From NCBI GenBank assembly GCA_009746045.1, contig RPFO01002248.1, forward strand, positions 121,959 through 185,958: a stretch of 64,000 nt of DNA, given 5' to 3'. Under the pieces are notes generated by a model. The model had not been told where the DNA came from, searched no databases, and saw only the letters and a program-made list of their open reading frames with translations. Position numbers and translations under genes: made by a program. This DNA is from Mesostigma viride (taxonomy: Eukaryota > Streptophyta > Mesostigmatophyceae > Mesostigmatales > Mesostigmataceae). Of the stretch, positions 19,830-31,356 are shown piece by piece. Position 1 is the first letter of the stretch; every line of letters starts with the position of its first letter.

Positions 19830-20747
19830 TCAGGCAAGACCACCACGGCTGGCCCCAGGCGCGTCCTGGTTCTCCTTGTCGCTGTCGTCGTCGCTGTCGC
19901 TCACCACAATCAGCTCTGGTACCCTGCTACCTGCTGCGCCGTCGTCGACCCGCTGTCGGCCCGCGATGACTGAATCGTCACCGTTGGTAAAGTAGACAGG
20001 TGACAACCCGTCGTTGGCACCTCGCGGATTGTACGTTGGCACCTCGTGGTCGCCAAGTGCCTCGTCGCCTAGCCCAGCGACACCCCCTGCTCCTACCTCA
20101 AGGTCACTCTCGTACCCAAGAGGTGCAAACTCCTCCCAACGCGTCACACGAACGCGAAGGGGCGGGGGCAGTTCCTGAAAAGGAACTCTTACTCGCTCTG
20201 GAAACCTGCCGACTCTTGTGCGCGCGTCCTCCGGCGATGGCTTCCGCTGTCGCCCCGACCTCTGCAAGCCGCCTGTGATGCTCCGCTCCGCGTCGTTCAC
20301 GCCTAACTGGCCCGCTGCAACACCCTCGTCGCCGATGCCGCCTGCGAAAGCACGTGGTACTCCCGCGCCCGCTACTGTCGGCACAAACTCGTGTCGCCCT
20401 GCGCCAGCTGCCTCCGCAACCTCGCCTCGCCTTGCTGCCAACTCCGTCCGCACTCGCTCTGCTACTGCAGTAATCACCGTCTGGATGCCGACCAACCCGT
20501 GAAGCTCCTGCTCAAGGTCGTCGATGCTCCGGTGCTCCGGAATGACGATGGTTTGTACGTGTCGCAGAATTCGCTCCCAATCTTCGACCTGGTCGTCGAC
20601 GAATTGCACGAAGCTGCGATTTACAGGCGGACGATCTGCAAGCAACAAAGATAGATCCCGAACGACACGGCGTAATTCAGGAGAAATCGAACCCCCAGCA
20701 GACTGCCGAAACCGGAAATCCTGCTGCCGTTGTTCCTCCTGCACCAT
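19830..20747 (-). CDS. Accessory first ORF of the copia element, with SUMO-interaction-like motif
   Basis: 305 residues, MVQEEQRQQDF start at 20747, about 90 bases inside the 5' LTR and about 100 bases upstream of Gag on the same strand. The N-terminal ~100 residues are predicted helical (VVRDLSLLLADRPP, DQVEDWERILRHVQTI). The middle is Gly/Ala/Glu-rich. The C-terminus carries LIVVSDSDDDSDKEN: a hydrophobic core followed by acidic/Ser residues, the layout of a SUMO-interacting motif. I do not recognise a family. Copia elements normally start with Gag, so an extra upstream ORF is unusual. It could affect nuclear targeting or be an older Gag duplicate; both are guesses. Confidence 0.6.
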   Translation of the reverse strand: MVQEEQRQQDFRFRQSAGGSISPELRRVVRDLSLLLADRPPVNRSFVQFVDDQVEDWERILRHVQTIVIPEHRSIDDLEQELHGLVGIQTVITAVAERVRTELAARRGEVAEAAGAGRHEFVPTVAGAGVPRAFAGGIGDEGVAAGQLGVNDAERSITGGLQRSGRQRKPSPEDARTRVGRFPERVRVPFQELPPPLRVRVTRWEEFAPLGYESDLEVGAGGVAGLGDEALGDHEVPTYNPRGANDGLSPVYFTNGDDSVIAGRQRVDDGAAGSRVPELIVVSDSDDDSDKENQDAPGASRGGLA

Positions 20748-20840
20748 TCACCACCGGACGAGCTCCTCTCGTCGTCAAAGCTGCACACCGCAACCGGCAA
20801 CGACCCTCCTGGCCGTTCCGCTGAGACTGGTTGTAATTTG

Positions 20841-21536
20841 AGTTAAGTTCTTCGCACACGCAATGTGAAGGATATGGTTGCAATGCAGCAATGTGTGAAT
20901 ATGGTTGGAAACGGAGCTTTGTTAAATCGGATAATGTTTACAGCGCTCACACACTTGAGGCTTGTACACGAGCTTGCCAAGTCAAGGCACAACACGTGAG
21001 GCGGGCTCGCAAGAGATGCCCATTTGGCACTGGCCTATTGTTTATATACTTGTGCACTGTGCTTGCTAGTCCTGAGCAGCCTAGGAGGCCTGCTCAGTAA
21101 TAACACCCCGGTACAGTATTCACTACCTGTACAGCGCCCAGCTCCTATACAGTAGGTCTGCCATACAGGCACAGTGACCACAGAGTACAGTCACCACAGT
21201 GATTATTGCATCTGCACCTAGAAGTCCAGGACTAAGCCTGCGGTACCAACAGACCACAGGTTAAGGTTCCTATTTCCTGCGTACGACGTATTAATCCAAT
21301 ACCGTCGTAGGTACAGCACCTAATTCCTGTCAGCCCAGGAATTACTGTCGACCCCATATGTCGTCGGCAAATATTCACGTCCGACTTAGAAGAACAGCCG
21401 GCTCGCGCTCGCGCGCGACCGGGAAGTCGGAACGCCATAACTTTCTTGATACTTGTCGGAATGAACTCGTTCCGGTGCCGCTGGAATCGCAGAGATATGC
21501 CGAATCAGGATCACACCAATGCGCTTGGCGTTAACT
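20841..21536 (-). repeat. 5' LTR of the copia element (696 bp)
   Basis: Starts AGTTAAGTTCTTCGC and ends GGCGTTAACT on the plus strand. Transcription for the element should begin here on the minus strand. The sequence just inside it (minus strand AAATTACAACCAGTCTC) would hold the primer site, but it is not a recognisable Met-tRNA match. Confidence 0.92.
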
Positions 21537-21541
21537 CCTGT
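21537..21541. repeat. Target-site duplication, right copy (CCTGT)
   Basis: This is the partner of the copy at 13510-13514; it defines the right border of the copia element. Confidence 0.85.
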
Positions 21542-22880
21542 CCCAGGTCCAATGACCGCCTAACCATCTACCAGTTGTACTGGGTGACTGCCCCTTGTAG
21601 CGAGAGAACGGGTACTCCTCGTAACGCTGTTGACGCGCCCGCATAATATCCGGGGTCAGCGTGTCACGGTCCATATTACAGTCCCGCAACACCCCCCGCC
21701 GGCACCAAGACCTGACCCTTCTCATTGATCAGGCCGCGTCACCGGCGGGAAAATGCCTTGAAACGCCCACAGGCACCGGTGACGCGTGATGATGACCTCC
21801 CATTTCACGCGATCTACAAAACCACACTTGGCCTGCTCCACCGGCCAAGGAGGCCACCGCCTCGAAGACTGGGGCAATCATGTCTGACCGACTTCCCTAG
21901 ACCTACTTGGCCCCCTCGGGGCGTGCCATCTCCCAGAGGAGGATGTCTGGCTCCACACTGTACTTGGGATGCCGCACCGCCCCGATGCATGCCGGGGCAA
22001 TGGTACCCGTCAGGGGTGGGGTCCCAGACATCCCCCTCGAACTGCGGCTCGCTGGGTGGCGGCGGCTCAGGACTTCACTGACCGCGACTTACCCGACCGA
22101 GAGGGACGCTCCAGCACCACCGGAAAGGCGCGTGCTGGATGCAGCGCCTCAAAACCACCATAACCCGCATCTTCCAGTTAGATGAGATGCTTAGGCTGAC
22201 ACACGGGTTTCCGGCCTGCGCGCCGCGTATTGCCTACCGCGGCTGAGCGGGACACCTCAGTACTGTACGGCAGGTCGTACGGTACTGAGGTGTCATGTGG
22301 ACTGTTGTGCCGTTAGTGCCAGACTGTGCCTAGTCTCTAGCTCGACCCGCCAGATCCGGGTTATCCGGGTCTGATGGGCCGAGTGTAGTTGATGCTGGTG
22401 ACGTGGTTGCATGGCATTGCAGTGTACAGTTGTCCACTGGTAGACGCTGCAGTCGGCGTTGCCATAGGCATATAGGCGTAGCATTGGGGAGTGCCACAGC
22501 ACCGAGCAGCTCACGCACACCGACAGCGTTCCATTCTGAGCCCTTTTGGTGTTCGACGTATTATTTCATAATACATTCTCTCTTCCTTTGCAGTGAGTTG
22601 TTCGCCTAGTCCATCTCACAACTCTTCCCCTCCTGTACTCCGTTTTGTACCGCCGACGTGGCCCGCACCGTAACCGGTTTCAACATGCAGGTGGAACCCT
22701 GCTCAGTGGGGGATCCCACATCCCCTTGGGAGCCTGTGCCTCCCACATCATTGCGCAACTCTCCCTCAAACCCCCCCGTAGAATTGCTGACGGTACGTAT
22801 AGCGACAGAAAACTGCCCACACCATCAGCCGCCAACAACAAGGGCTGACCCAGCGACTCCCGTGGAACCGGTTGTCCTGT
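21542..22880. other. Unassigned repeat-like DNA right of the copia element
   Basis: GC-rich, with no ORF that I can support. The part to about 22250 was continuous with 13509 before the copia insertion. The hairpin at 22251-22294 is followed by TGTCATGTGG, which, like the chromovirus LTR, follows a ...GAGG run, so an unrecognised LTR could start at 22291. No partner is seen. Confidence 0.4.
22251..22294. repeat. Near-perfect 44-bp hairpin
   Basis: Arms GACACCTCAGTAC-GTACG and CGTAC-GTACTGAGGTGTC pair across a six-base loop (about 18 paired bases per arm with one bulged base each). It could be a terminator-like or transposon-end structure. Confidence 0.8.
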
Positions 22881-22914
22881 CCAGTCGACCGTATCGTAGA
22901 ATTTGAACAGCCTC

Positions 22915-23010
22915 TGGCAGAGTTAAATAGTACGTAGTACGGTAAAATACGGTCCCGGGGTGTACTATGTATAATACGCTAGTACGGTGTATAATACGTT
23001 ATAGTACGGT
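22915..23010. repeat. Subterminal GTACGG / TATAATACG repeats of a hAT-like element
   Basis: Repeated TAGTACGGT, TATAATACG and AAATACGGT words match those at both ends of the hAT-like insert at 6061-7396. They lie beyond the 3' end of the minus-strand BED-finger ORF, as subterminal repeats would. Confidence 0.45.
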
Positions 23011-23412
23011 ACAATGCTAAATGGCTTGTTTTTCTGTGTTTTTTGGAGGTTGAAGAATATCTGAACATGTACCACTTCAAACATGACAAAATACATGTGT
23101 TTCCACATGTAATTATTCCAACACGGCGTGGCCGGCATCAACTGAATATAAGCCACCGTCATCATCATGCTTGCTGAATAAACCTTCATTTACCCTAGTT
23201 GTGATGTTCAACTGATCAAAGGTGAAAGGTAAACATGGTATGATGGCCCTTACAAAACAAATATCAACTGATGCTGAGCACTAATATCAAAAACATATTA
23301 GGATGGTTGCTGGGTTTGATTGTCATCCCATTTGAAAAACTGCACATGAATCCATCCATGGCCAAGGACACAACAACGCTGTTCCGTGTTAATAAATTAA
23401 ATAATTAAATAA

Positions 23413-24024
23413 TTAATTAATTAATGGCCAATGATACGACACGCATGTCAGTGATGCCACACGCTCCTCATCAAGCTGCTGCTTGGTCGTCACGACCGCG
23501 GCATGCTGAGTTCCATTATCGGAATGCCCCTTGCTCTGCGATGTCCTGGACCCAGCTCCGGCGTTGCTAGTGCTAGCGCGGGCAGATTTCCACTTTCGTG
23601 CATCACTCTCCTCAATCTCTGGCTCCTCATTCATCAGACCTTGCCTACGCAGGTTCCGGACCTCGGCCGCCATCTCTAATCGGTCTGCATCCTGCCGTTG
23701 CCGCTTCTTGGCCTCCTTCAGTTCTCCGCCTCCTCCTGCAGCAGCCTGACACGAAACGCCTTTGGCGGATTCGTGCATTTGCTCACCCCATCGAGGGTTG
23801 CATATTGGCCACCCATGATGTGAGCCTTCGCCCGCGTGGCCGGCAGTGCCCTTGAAGGCCGCCTTGCATGTCAGGCATGCCATAGCGTAATTCCCTGTCG
23901 GGTGCCCATCCTTGATAAGTTTATCCTTTGATATAAAGGTCCAAACAGTTTCCTGTTGCACAGACATCTCATCCCCGTCATCACCAACGGGGCCATCACC
24001 AGCATCGTCAATGTCGTCTCCCAC
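23413..24024 (-). CDS. BED-finger-like ORF, probable hAT-type transposase N-terminus
   Basis: 203 residues starting MGDDIDDAGDGP. An acidic N-terminus is followed by VWTFISKDKLI and a Cys-x2-Cys segment, MACLTCKAAFKGTAG, with later His/Cys (GSHHGWPIC), similar in placement to BED fingers of hAT transposases. A basic/charged helix follows (KEAKKRQRQDADRLEM) and a Ser/Ala tail. No catalytic domain follows; downstream is AT-rich and carries ATTAATTAATTAA at the stop. It is probably a transposase first exon or a truncated copy. A host zinc-finger protein is the alternative. Confidence 0.4.
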   Translation of the reverse strand: MGDDIDDAGDGPVGDDGDEMSVQQETVWTFISKDKLIKDGHPTGNYAMACLTCKAAFKGTAGHAGEGSHHGWPICNPRWGEQMHESAKGVSCQAAAGGGGELKEAKKRQRQDADRLEMAAEVRNLRRQGLMNEEPEIEESDARKWKSARASTSNAGAGSRTSQSKGHSDNGTQHAAVVTTKQQLDEERVASLTCVSYHWPLIN

Positions 24025-24649
24025 GGCTGCTAAAGACGTTCTGTCGAATTGCTAGCACCAACAATTAACATAGGTTGAGAAACTATGGGGGCTCTTCTGC
24101 TAACGTTCGTCGCAGCGGATCTCCAGTTCTGCGCCACAACCGTTGACGTAATTCTGCCTAGCTCACTCTGTCAACACTGCGACGTTGCATGCCTGTGTGC
24201 GAGGTTTTTCGCGCCAAATCCCGGCGGTTGCCGGGGTGCCAAGTGGCTACTCTTACTATGCATCGTAATGCACGTAAACCCAAATCAACCAACGTCGCAC
24301 CAGCTACTGCTGCTGCTGCTGCTACTGTTGTTGTTGTTGCCCACGCCGCACATGGGCAGCAGAGATTGTTGCCCACGTCGCACCAGTACAGCATGGTACC
24401 AAAGGCTGGTGCGAGTACAGACTTACAAACAGCAAGTCCACCACGAGTCTGCGACTGACGAGTCACGCACTTCTGGAAATGCGCTTCTTGGCGACGTCAG
24501 CCGACACTCGACAGGGGCATCAGGGGAGCACCGAGTACGTAAAAAGGCTCGTCAGAACACCATGATCACGCCGCAGCAAGTAATAGTTAATAGTTGACTA
24601 TACATGCATGCGCGGACATGCCTGAAAACGACAAAACGTGCAACATTAT

Positions 24650-24756
24650 TGAGGATGGCGCCTAGCTCAAGTGACCAATGATGTAGAAAGTTTTACAGGA
24701 GACTCACACAGCCGCGAAATCATGCCAAAGGTCCTATGTTCGATTCCTTGCTAGTA
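24650..24756 (+). repeat. tRNA-derived SINE-like copy
   Basis: The segment AGCCGCGAAATCATGCCAAA followed by GGTCCTATGTTCGATTCC is shared with 32599-32644. The TTCGATTCC core is a pol III B box. The flanks are not tRNA-like enough for a real tRNA gene. Confidence 0.45.
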
Positions 24757-25343
24757 ACTTCTAGGCTTTCTTACTTTCTGTGCTCCGCGGAATCTCAGAT
24801 TTGGGCAGCTAGCGTTTTCACGTTTGTTGCTTTCTGACGACAATGTAGAAAGTTTTACCTTGCACCAATTTGACGTGAGTGAGCTTGCCAAGTGAGAGGC
24901 CGCGTTGATAGATGCTCGCAAATATAGATGGCAAGCGGTTGTGAAGGATACCAACTGGAGCCCGAGGGCCACTCGGTCGGTGGGGGCAACGCCGGGGTGA
25001 CCTGATTCGGTAGACATAGTCATTCCGGGCCGAGGCGCCCGCAACCGGGCCGTAACTAGAGGCGGCTAGATAGTCATCCGTCCCTGCATTCAATTTCCAT
25101 CTCATTGCATGAGGTTTTATGCTCACATGCGGAAGCAGTCAGTCTACATGTTTTACGTGGTGTTGACCTGTTGGAAGGGAGATTCCGAGAACCGCCATGG
25201 ACGGCGCTCAAACTACAAATTCCTGACTCCAAGTCCAACATCTGATCGCCTAAACCCCACCATGATATATCCCAGCAATGACCCCATAAAATATCCTTTT
25301 GCTCTTCTTCAATTTTTTCCTGTTCATGCTAAACTTTTTTTGT

Positions 25344-25447
25344 CTGTCGTTGTTTGTTGTTTATTCCTTACCACACTATAGTCCCTTTCCATCCACTGTC
25401 GTTGTTTGTTGTTTATTCCTTACCACACTATAGCCCCTTTCCATCCA
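25344..25447. repeat. 52-bp tandem duplication
   Basis: Two adjacent units beginning CTGTCGTTGTTTGTTGTTTA differ at a single base (CTATAGTCCC versus CTATAGCCCC). Confidence 0.9.
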
Positions 25448-27534
25448 CTGGTCACACGGTCAGCCCCCTTTGTTTTCGCCATCCTCCCTCCATGGCGGTC
25501 TTCATGTATATACAGCCACGCGGCTTCCGCCGTCTTCGCCGGCAATGCTCTCAGCCAACCGACCACTCTAGCTAGTCCTTACACTGGTGACGGATGTACC
25601 TGCCTCGAAAACGTTCCCCCGTCTCATGTCATCAACCAAGTTCAACACCACCTCCAGTTTATGTCACCGTACCTGTTCATGACTGTGGGGGACCATGTTA
25701 TGCGCCAGGCACGTGCTCGCGTTGCTAGCATTGAGCACTTACCGGGAACACCGGGGTTGTCCTGGTGATCACGAATGTGCACGGTAATGGGGGGGCGACC
25801 AATTACATGCAGCAATACTAAGGCTAGCTGACATTGACATCTATATGCCAATGAGACCACGCTCATTTAGACGCGGGCATCCGCCCATGCTTGACTCTGG
25901 CTGGACTGCCTGGGTTGAGGCGCACGCTGTCGGTTTAGATCAGCCCCAATTATAAACACACCGGCCATGCAACCCGCCGGGCACCATGGGCGCTGAAAAA
26001 TCGAACTCAGGACTGACCCATACTCCAACATCGCCTGTGCCTCAGCACATCCCAGCATTGACCTTCCTTTATTCCATTTTTGTTTTTGTTATTACTATTA
26101 CTCTTTACTTTGTCTTTATTTCCTATTGTTCGTATTATTACCATTTACATTTCTTTTCTTGTTTGTTTCTTTCTTTCTCTTTTTTCTTTTTTCCCTTTGT
26201 AATGTATACTCCTTACTTTTTTTTTCAGACCCTTCGTGTATGTGTGCATGTGTTCCCTCTTTTCCTTCTTAGTTTTGGTTGTTTGTGTTGGTCGTGCATG
26301 GTGGTGTGTGTGTGTGTGTGTGTGTTTATGTGTGATTTTTCTATCAACCTTTCTTGTTACCCTCTGTCTCCCTCTATGCAGGTCTACCTAGAGATAGCCA
26401 CGCGGCTCCCGCGGCCTTCGCGTCTTTCCTCTTAGACAACTACCCTAGTCCTTCCACGGCGTTGGATCGCCATGCGTCCAGGCATAGTTGTCTCCTTCAT
26501 AGTTGTCTCACTTCATGCAACGGCCGCGTTGGCCTAGCTGGCTGACTCCCCTCCCCAGCTCCGCCTTTGATGACAACGAGGACTACCCCGGCCGCTTCAA
26601 ACTGCTCAGTAGCTGGCTACCCGACTGAAAATATGCGTACATGATCGAAGACCCGGATCGGCCTGGCCTGGGAGAACCACGAGCACTGTCGCTGGTGGAG
26701 CAACCCCTGCCTGCTCAGGACTGTCGATCAACCGTTCACGACCTAGGTTCAAGGCGATCGATCGACACTTTTGACCGAATCTTGAAGGTCTGCTGTGACA
26801 AGATAAAATGGTGGACTCCTCTCCACTAAATATACAGATCTTTTACCTCCTGACGGAACGGACTTATCAAATCCTGAGAGACAGGGGAAATCCCTAGTAA
26901 TCTCCAGGAATCCTAGAGCGGTGATCGTTTCTTGTCTAGCTAGTGGAGTTTCCTACAAGACCTTACTCGGCTGCCGGTAAAGAGTGGTACGTGGTCCACC
27001 TTTGGTCGGGCGTCTCTACATACACAAGACTGACTGTGCGGGGGCAGGGGCGGGCCGGGTGCTGATGCAGGAGATGCAGGCTCTCATGCAGCTTGATAGA
27101 TTCACCAAGGTGTTACGCATGCAGACGATCGGTTCTCAGTTTGACTATTTGTGCCAATAGGCCGACTTGTAAGCAGTTTTTTTTTACATTGTATAACTTA
27201 TCTCTCACATCCTTAGCTAGGCACAGCCACCTGGCCGGCACAGATCAGGTGGACAATCAAATTTAATTGGGTAGCGATTACAACTAACGGGCGCTTTCTT
27301 TCCCAAGTGATGACTCAAACATGTCACCTTCTCAATCATGCCTGAAAAAGAAAGACATTCTAGTTGTATTGCTCCCAATAAAGAAAGAACCAGAATTCAG
27401 CACGGGCCATGCACCGCAAAGGCCTGCGCAATAATAGAAAGCAAATCATAGCTTATGAGCCGCGATCAAGTGGGAAGTGAAAGCGCTGGTCGAGACTCTC
27501 ACCGACCTTACAAGCAGGCAATGACACGAGCTGA

Positions 27535-27690
27535 CCCCATGGACGCCACATGCTCGTAGCATTTAGCTCGAACTACACTTAACAAGCATGTGGCCTCCAT
27601 GGGGCCATCGAGCTAAATGTTAGAAGCATGTGGCCTCCATGGGGCCATCGAGCTAAATGTTACAAGCATGTGGCCTCCATCGGGTCAGCT
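27535..27690. repeat. About 41-bp tandem repeat with an inverted neighbour copy
   Basis: AAGCATGTGGCCTCCATGGG plus GCCATCGAGCTAAATGTT is repeated from 27583, with two full copies and a partial third. An inverted, diverged copy lies at 27535-27575. It sits immediately downstream of the allantoinase stop codon and may overlap its 3' UTR. Confidence 0.8.
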
Positions 27691-27709
27691 TGTGAGGAGC
27701 AGGAACTCA

Positions 27710-30700
27710 TCAGTGCTTCAAAATGGACTGCCCGCACGGCTTCTCAGCAAACTGAGGGCCCAAGGCACCTCCGTCTTGCAGGTACACGAGGTGGCCGCGC
27801 ACAAATGTCGCGAGCACCATGCCCTGGACTTCCATGCCAGCATAAGGGGTCCCCTTGTGGCGGTGATAGATGGGGAAATTGTCCCCTCCGATGACCGCGG
27901 GGCGGTCAGGATCCCAGACTACCCTGTTGCCGGCACAAGACAGAGTAGGCAGCATGCGCCAGCATCAAGGAGACAACCAGCATGAACACAACAACGCGGC
28001 GAACAAGAGTTAGCGAGACAACACTGCCACACGCAAGACAGCAAGTACGCAGCATGCCTAGGCAGGACAACCATGAGAAGTAGCGATGAGTGTAAGTAAA
28101 GCCACCATGCCATATATACAACTCAGTGCCCACAAGGGGCCGAGTAGGCAGCATGCACAGGAAGAAAAGCAACGGCAATGTTAGCTGCACTGTGTAAACG
28201 ACACTACCAGGCCATGACATGCCCACATGTACAGATAACCAGTGACCCGCGATTACCAGCAATTCCATCTCCATGTTCACGGTGACCATGCTGTCAACCA
28301 CCGCGGCTCCTCTCATGCTCCAAGCCGCCTGACAGGCACAAGTGCCCACCAGTAGATCCTAACCGCTGCACGCAATCCTAACATGCACCGACACACGTTT
28401 CTAGGATGGCTACAGAGGCTTTTTTCCACGCACCAGAGTACAAACTGGGATGTCAATGCCCTGGTGAGATATACGAGCACTAGCACTGGGCAATGTGACA
28501 GGTACCACGTCAAGCCAGCAAAAGCAACACCCCCCAGGAATGACCCTGTCCTTGCAAGTAGTACTAACGTACAGAGGGAGCGAAACACAGAGTGTGCCTT
28601 TTCTCTGCTCTCGTCAAGCCACTCACATGTCCGCGTCCGCCCCTGGTATGAGCGACCCCTTTTGGGGTGTCAACCCGACCATGGCCGCAGGCTTGGAGCT
28701 CCACAGCTCACTCAAGCGCTCGAGAGACAACTTGTAAAGCTGCCCCTCGGTCCAGGTGACCGGCAGGCTGAACTGCAACCCCGAAATGCCTGTGCTCAGG
28801 ACAGGGATAGCGTTGATGCACAGAAAGGGAGGAGGCACGGTTGGGGAAGCGCGACCAACCGTAGGCATCAAGTATGGGTATTCACTGATTTGTATTGCCA
28901 CAAATAAGACGGCCAGCATCGACTGGAAGAGCGCTGGCCAAGCTGACATCTGGCAACATGCCCACTGGCGGCAGCAAGACGTTCCCAAAAAAGTATAGAA
29001 TAGTATAGTATAGTAGTATAGTAGTATAGTAGTATAGTAGTATAGTAGTATAGTAGTATAGTAGTATGGTAGTATGGTAGTATAGTAGTATAGTAGTATA
29101 GTAGTATAGTAGTATAGTAGTATAGTAGTATAGTAGTATAGTAGTATAGTAGTATAGTACACCCCCCCCCTTGGTGTTTAAGAATGGGGTCCGACCGACC
29201 CAGGTCTGCGATCTTAAACCAAAAATCCAATCCAGGGTTGACAATCTTAAACATGAAGTAGGCACAAACCCCTCCTCGCGTACCACTGACCACAACTTAG
29301 CAGCCTTTGGTGCCTACTTTAAGATCTTTTTTGCCAAAACCAGCCCTGTGATCTTAAACAAAAAAATTCAAAATCCAGGGTCTCAAGATCTTCAACCTGG
29401 GAATCTTAAACGTCAAAGGGGGGGTGTAGTATAGTAGTATAGCAGTATAGCAGTATAGTAGTATAGTAGTATAGTAGTATAGCAGTATCCCAGAACAGCA
29501 GTATTCTGACTTGGCATGCCGCAAAGGTGAAAACCATTTGCGTTCAGTGCCGGTCCGCGGAAAACGCGGAAAAACGCGATCTGCAAATGAATCCAGGCCG
29601 GAATCGAACTGGGGACCTCTCGCACCAATTTTGCTGACTACAGGACGGACGTCTCCGGATCCTAAGGCATCGCCAACTGACACCTACAGTCATCCGCAAA
29701 AGTTCTCCTTTCCGGGGAGTGATGCAGTACAGCAGTATAGCAGTATAGCAGTATAGTAGTATAGTAGTATAGTACTATGTATTCCATATGTATCGATGCT
29801 AGTAGCCAAAATTGTGGTATCGAGAGAGTTGGAGCAAGGCAGGCCCAGGATCCTACGAAGATCAAAGAGAAGATGCGTGCGGGAACGCTGACGCTATCAA
29901 AGGGCATGAAATGTTGACAGGCCATTCCAACATGAAGATGCACACACTTCTCCTGCCTCTGATCATGGTAACATGCAGACTCTTCTTCAACTGTGTATTC
30001 ATCCTACACAGCATGAAATCGAGATCAAGGTGGTGTCAACTCTGAAGGCCGTGTGGAATAGCGACGTGGTAAGCTATGAACAGATGCTCCCCCCTCTCGC
30101 CTGACATCTCAAGTTTGTCACTCTTGCTGCGGCCCAAGAGACGGGGCAGTACATCAATGAGTGCGAAAATACGGACTTGGAAACTCATGCTTCCGTCAGG
30201 GAAACTGGAAAGGGAGCCTTTTTCCGACAAGACAGGGATTCTGGCTCAGGTCGTCAGGAGACCCCAGCCATGCACCCCACTTTCTTGCTGTGTTCCTACG
30301 CAGCGCAGCTTTGCCTGGTGGCCGTGTCCATCATGCGCATGAGACAGGGAGAACCGAAGTCTAGGGGGATCCCAAGAACACGTGCTCCTATATCATCAAA
30401 ATAATAGTAGGCGGAGTCATGCATCCTAACAAGTATGGCGATAACTAATCAATGGCGATAACTAATCAAAGGCGTTGATGGCACAACACAGTTGCGGAGT
30501 TGCGATGCCAAACGGCTTACCTCCCCAGGCTTGTAGAAAGTCACCCGAGTCGATGTGCTTGAGCTCGGGCGGGGCGGGCGAGTGGTCAGACGAGAGCATG
30601 TCGATCCACGTGCCTTCTGCACAAATACATTTGTGTGTAAGGTCCATCGGTCAAGATGCAGACACGCTCCAGGACGGCAGGTGAGCCGGGATGTCAAGGC

Positions 30701-31324
30701 TTGCCAAAGAAACCAGGAGTTTTGAGGGACACGCCTGTTGTGAGCCTGTGTTCAACGTCAGGGTCCAAAATACATCCAGCACGATGCGTATTAAAACAAC
30801 AACAATTGTGTGTGTGTGTGTCTGTGCATCAGGTCCACAGAATCACAAGCACTCAAGCAAGAAAGCAAGGTGAGGGGTCATGCCAGCCCTGTTGGTCTCA
30901 CCAACAGAAGAGGCGAAGTAAAAGAAGGATTTAGCCTCACTATTTGTGTTGGTCCTACTAGAAGAAGAAGAAGAAGAAGAAGAAGAAGAAGAAGAAGAAG
31001 AAGAAGAAGAAGAAGAAGAAGAAGAAGAAGAAGAAGAAGAAGAAGAAGAAGAAGAAGAAGAAGAAGAAGAAGAAGAAGAAGAAGAAGAAGAAGAAGAAGA
31101 AGAAGAAGAAGAAGAAGAAGAGGAAGAGGAAGAGGAAGAAGAAGAAGAGGAAGAGGAAGAAGAAGAAGAGGAACAAGAAGAAGAAGAAGAAGAAGAAGAA
31201 GAAGAAGAAGAAGAAGAAGAAGAAGAAGAAGAAGAAGAAGAAGAAGAAGAAGAAGAAGAAGAAGAAGAAGAAGAAGAAGAAGAAGAAGAAGAAGAAGAAG
31301 AAGAAGAAGAAGAAGAAGAAGAAG

Positions 31325-31356
<32 letters not shown>

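Larger units (their letters stand above)
13515..21536 (-). mobile_element. Complete copia-type LTR retrotransposon with 5-bp target duplication
   Basis: The near-identical LTRs (13515-14212 and 20841-21536) flank an internal region read on the minus strand: accessory ORF, Gag, Pol. The duplication CCTGT is present at 13510-13514 and again at 21537-21541, fixing both ends. The termini are then AGTTAA...TTAACT, a perfect inverted repeat but not the usual TG...CA. A polypurine run (AAGAAAAGAAAGGATTGG on the minus strand) directly precedes the left LTR, confirming the direction. High LTR similarity means recent insertion. RT and RNase H are of the copia type; the integrase position and protease are unusual (see Pol). 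Confidence 0.92.
24025..27580. other. Long stretch without a supported gene
   Basis: I see no conserved protein on either strand. Present are a (CTG)n/(TTG)n stretch near 24305-24345, a SINE-like piece at 24650-24756, a 52-bp duplication at 25344-25447, a T-rich region at 26060-26230 and a short (GT)n at 26307-26326. The largest ORFs are low-complexity or lack any recognisable motif. Confidence 0.55.

Noticed and set aside
24650-24756. Functional tRNA gene
   Set aside because: The B box is good, but I could not pair acceptor and anticodon stems; the shared blocks with other sites indicate a SINE-like repeat.
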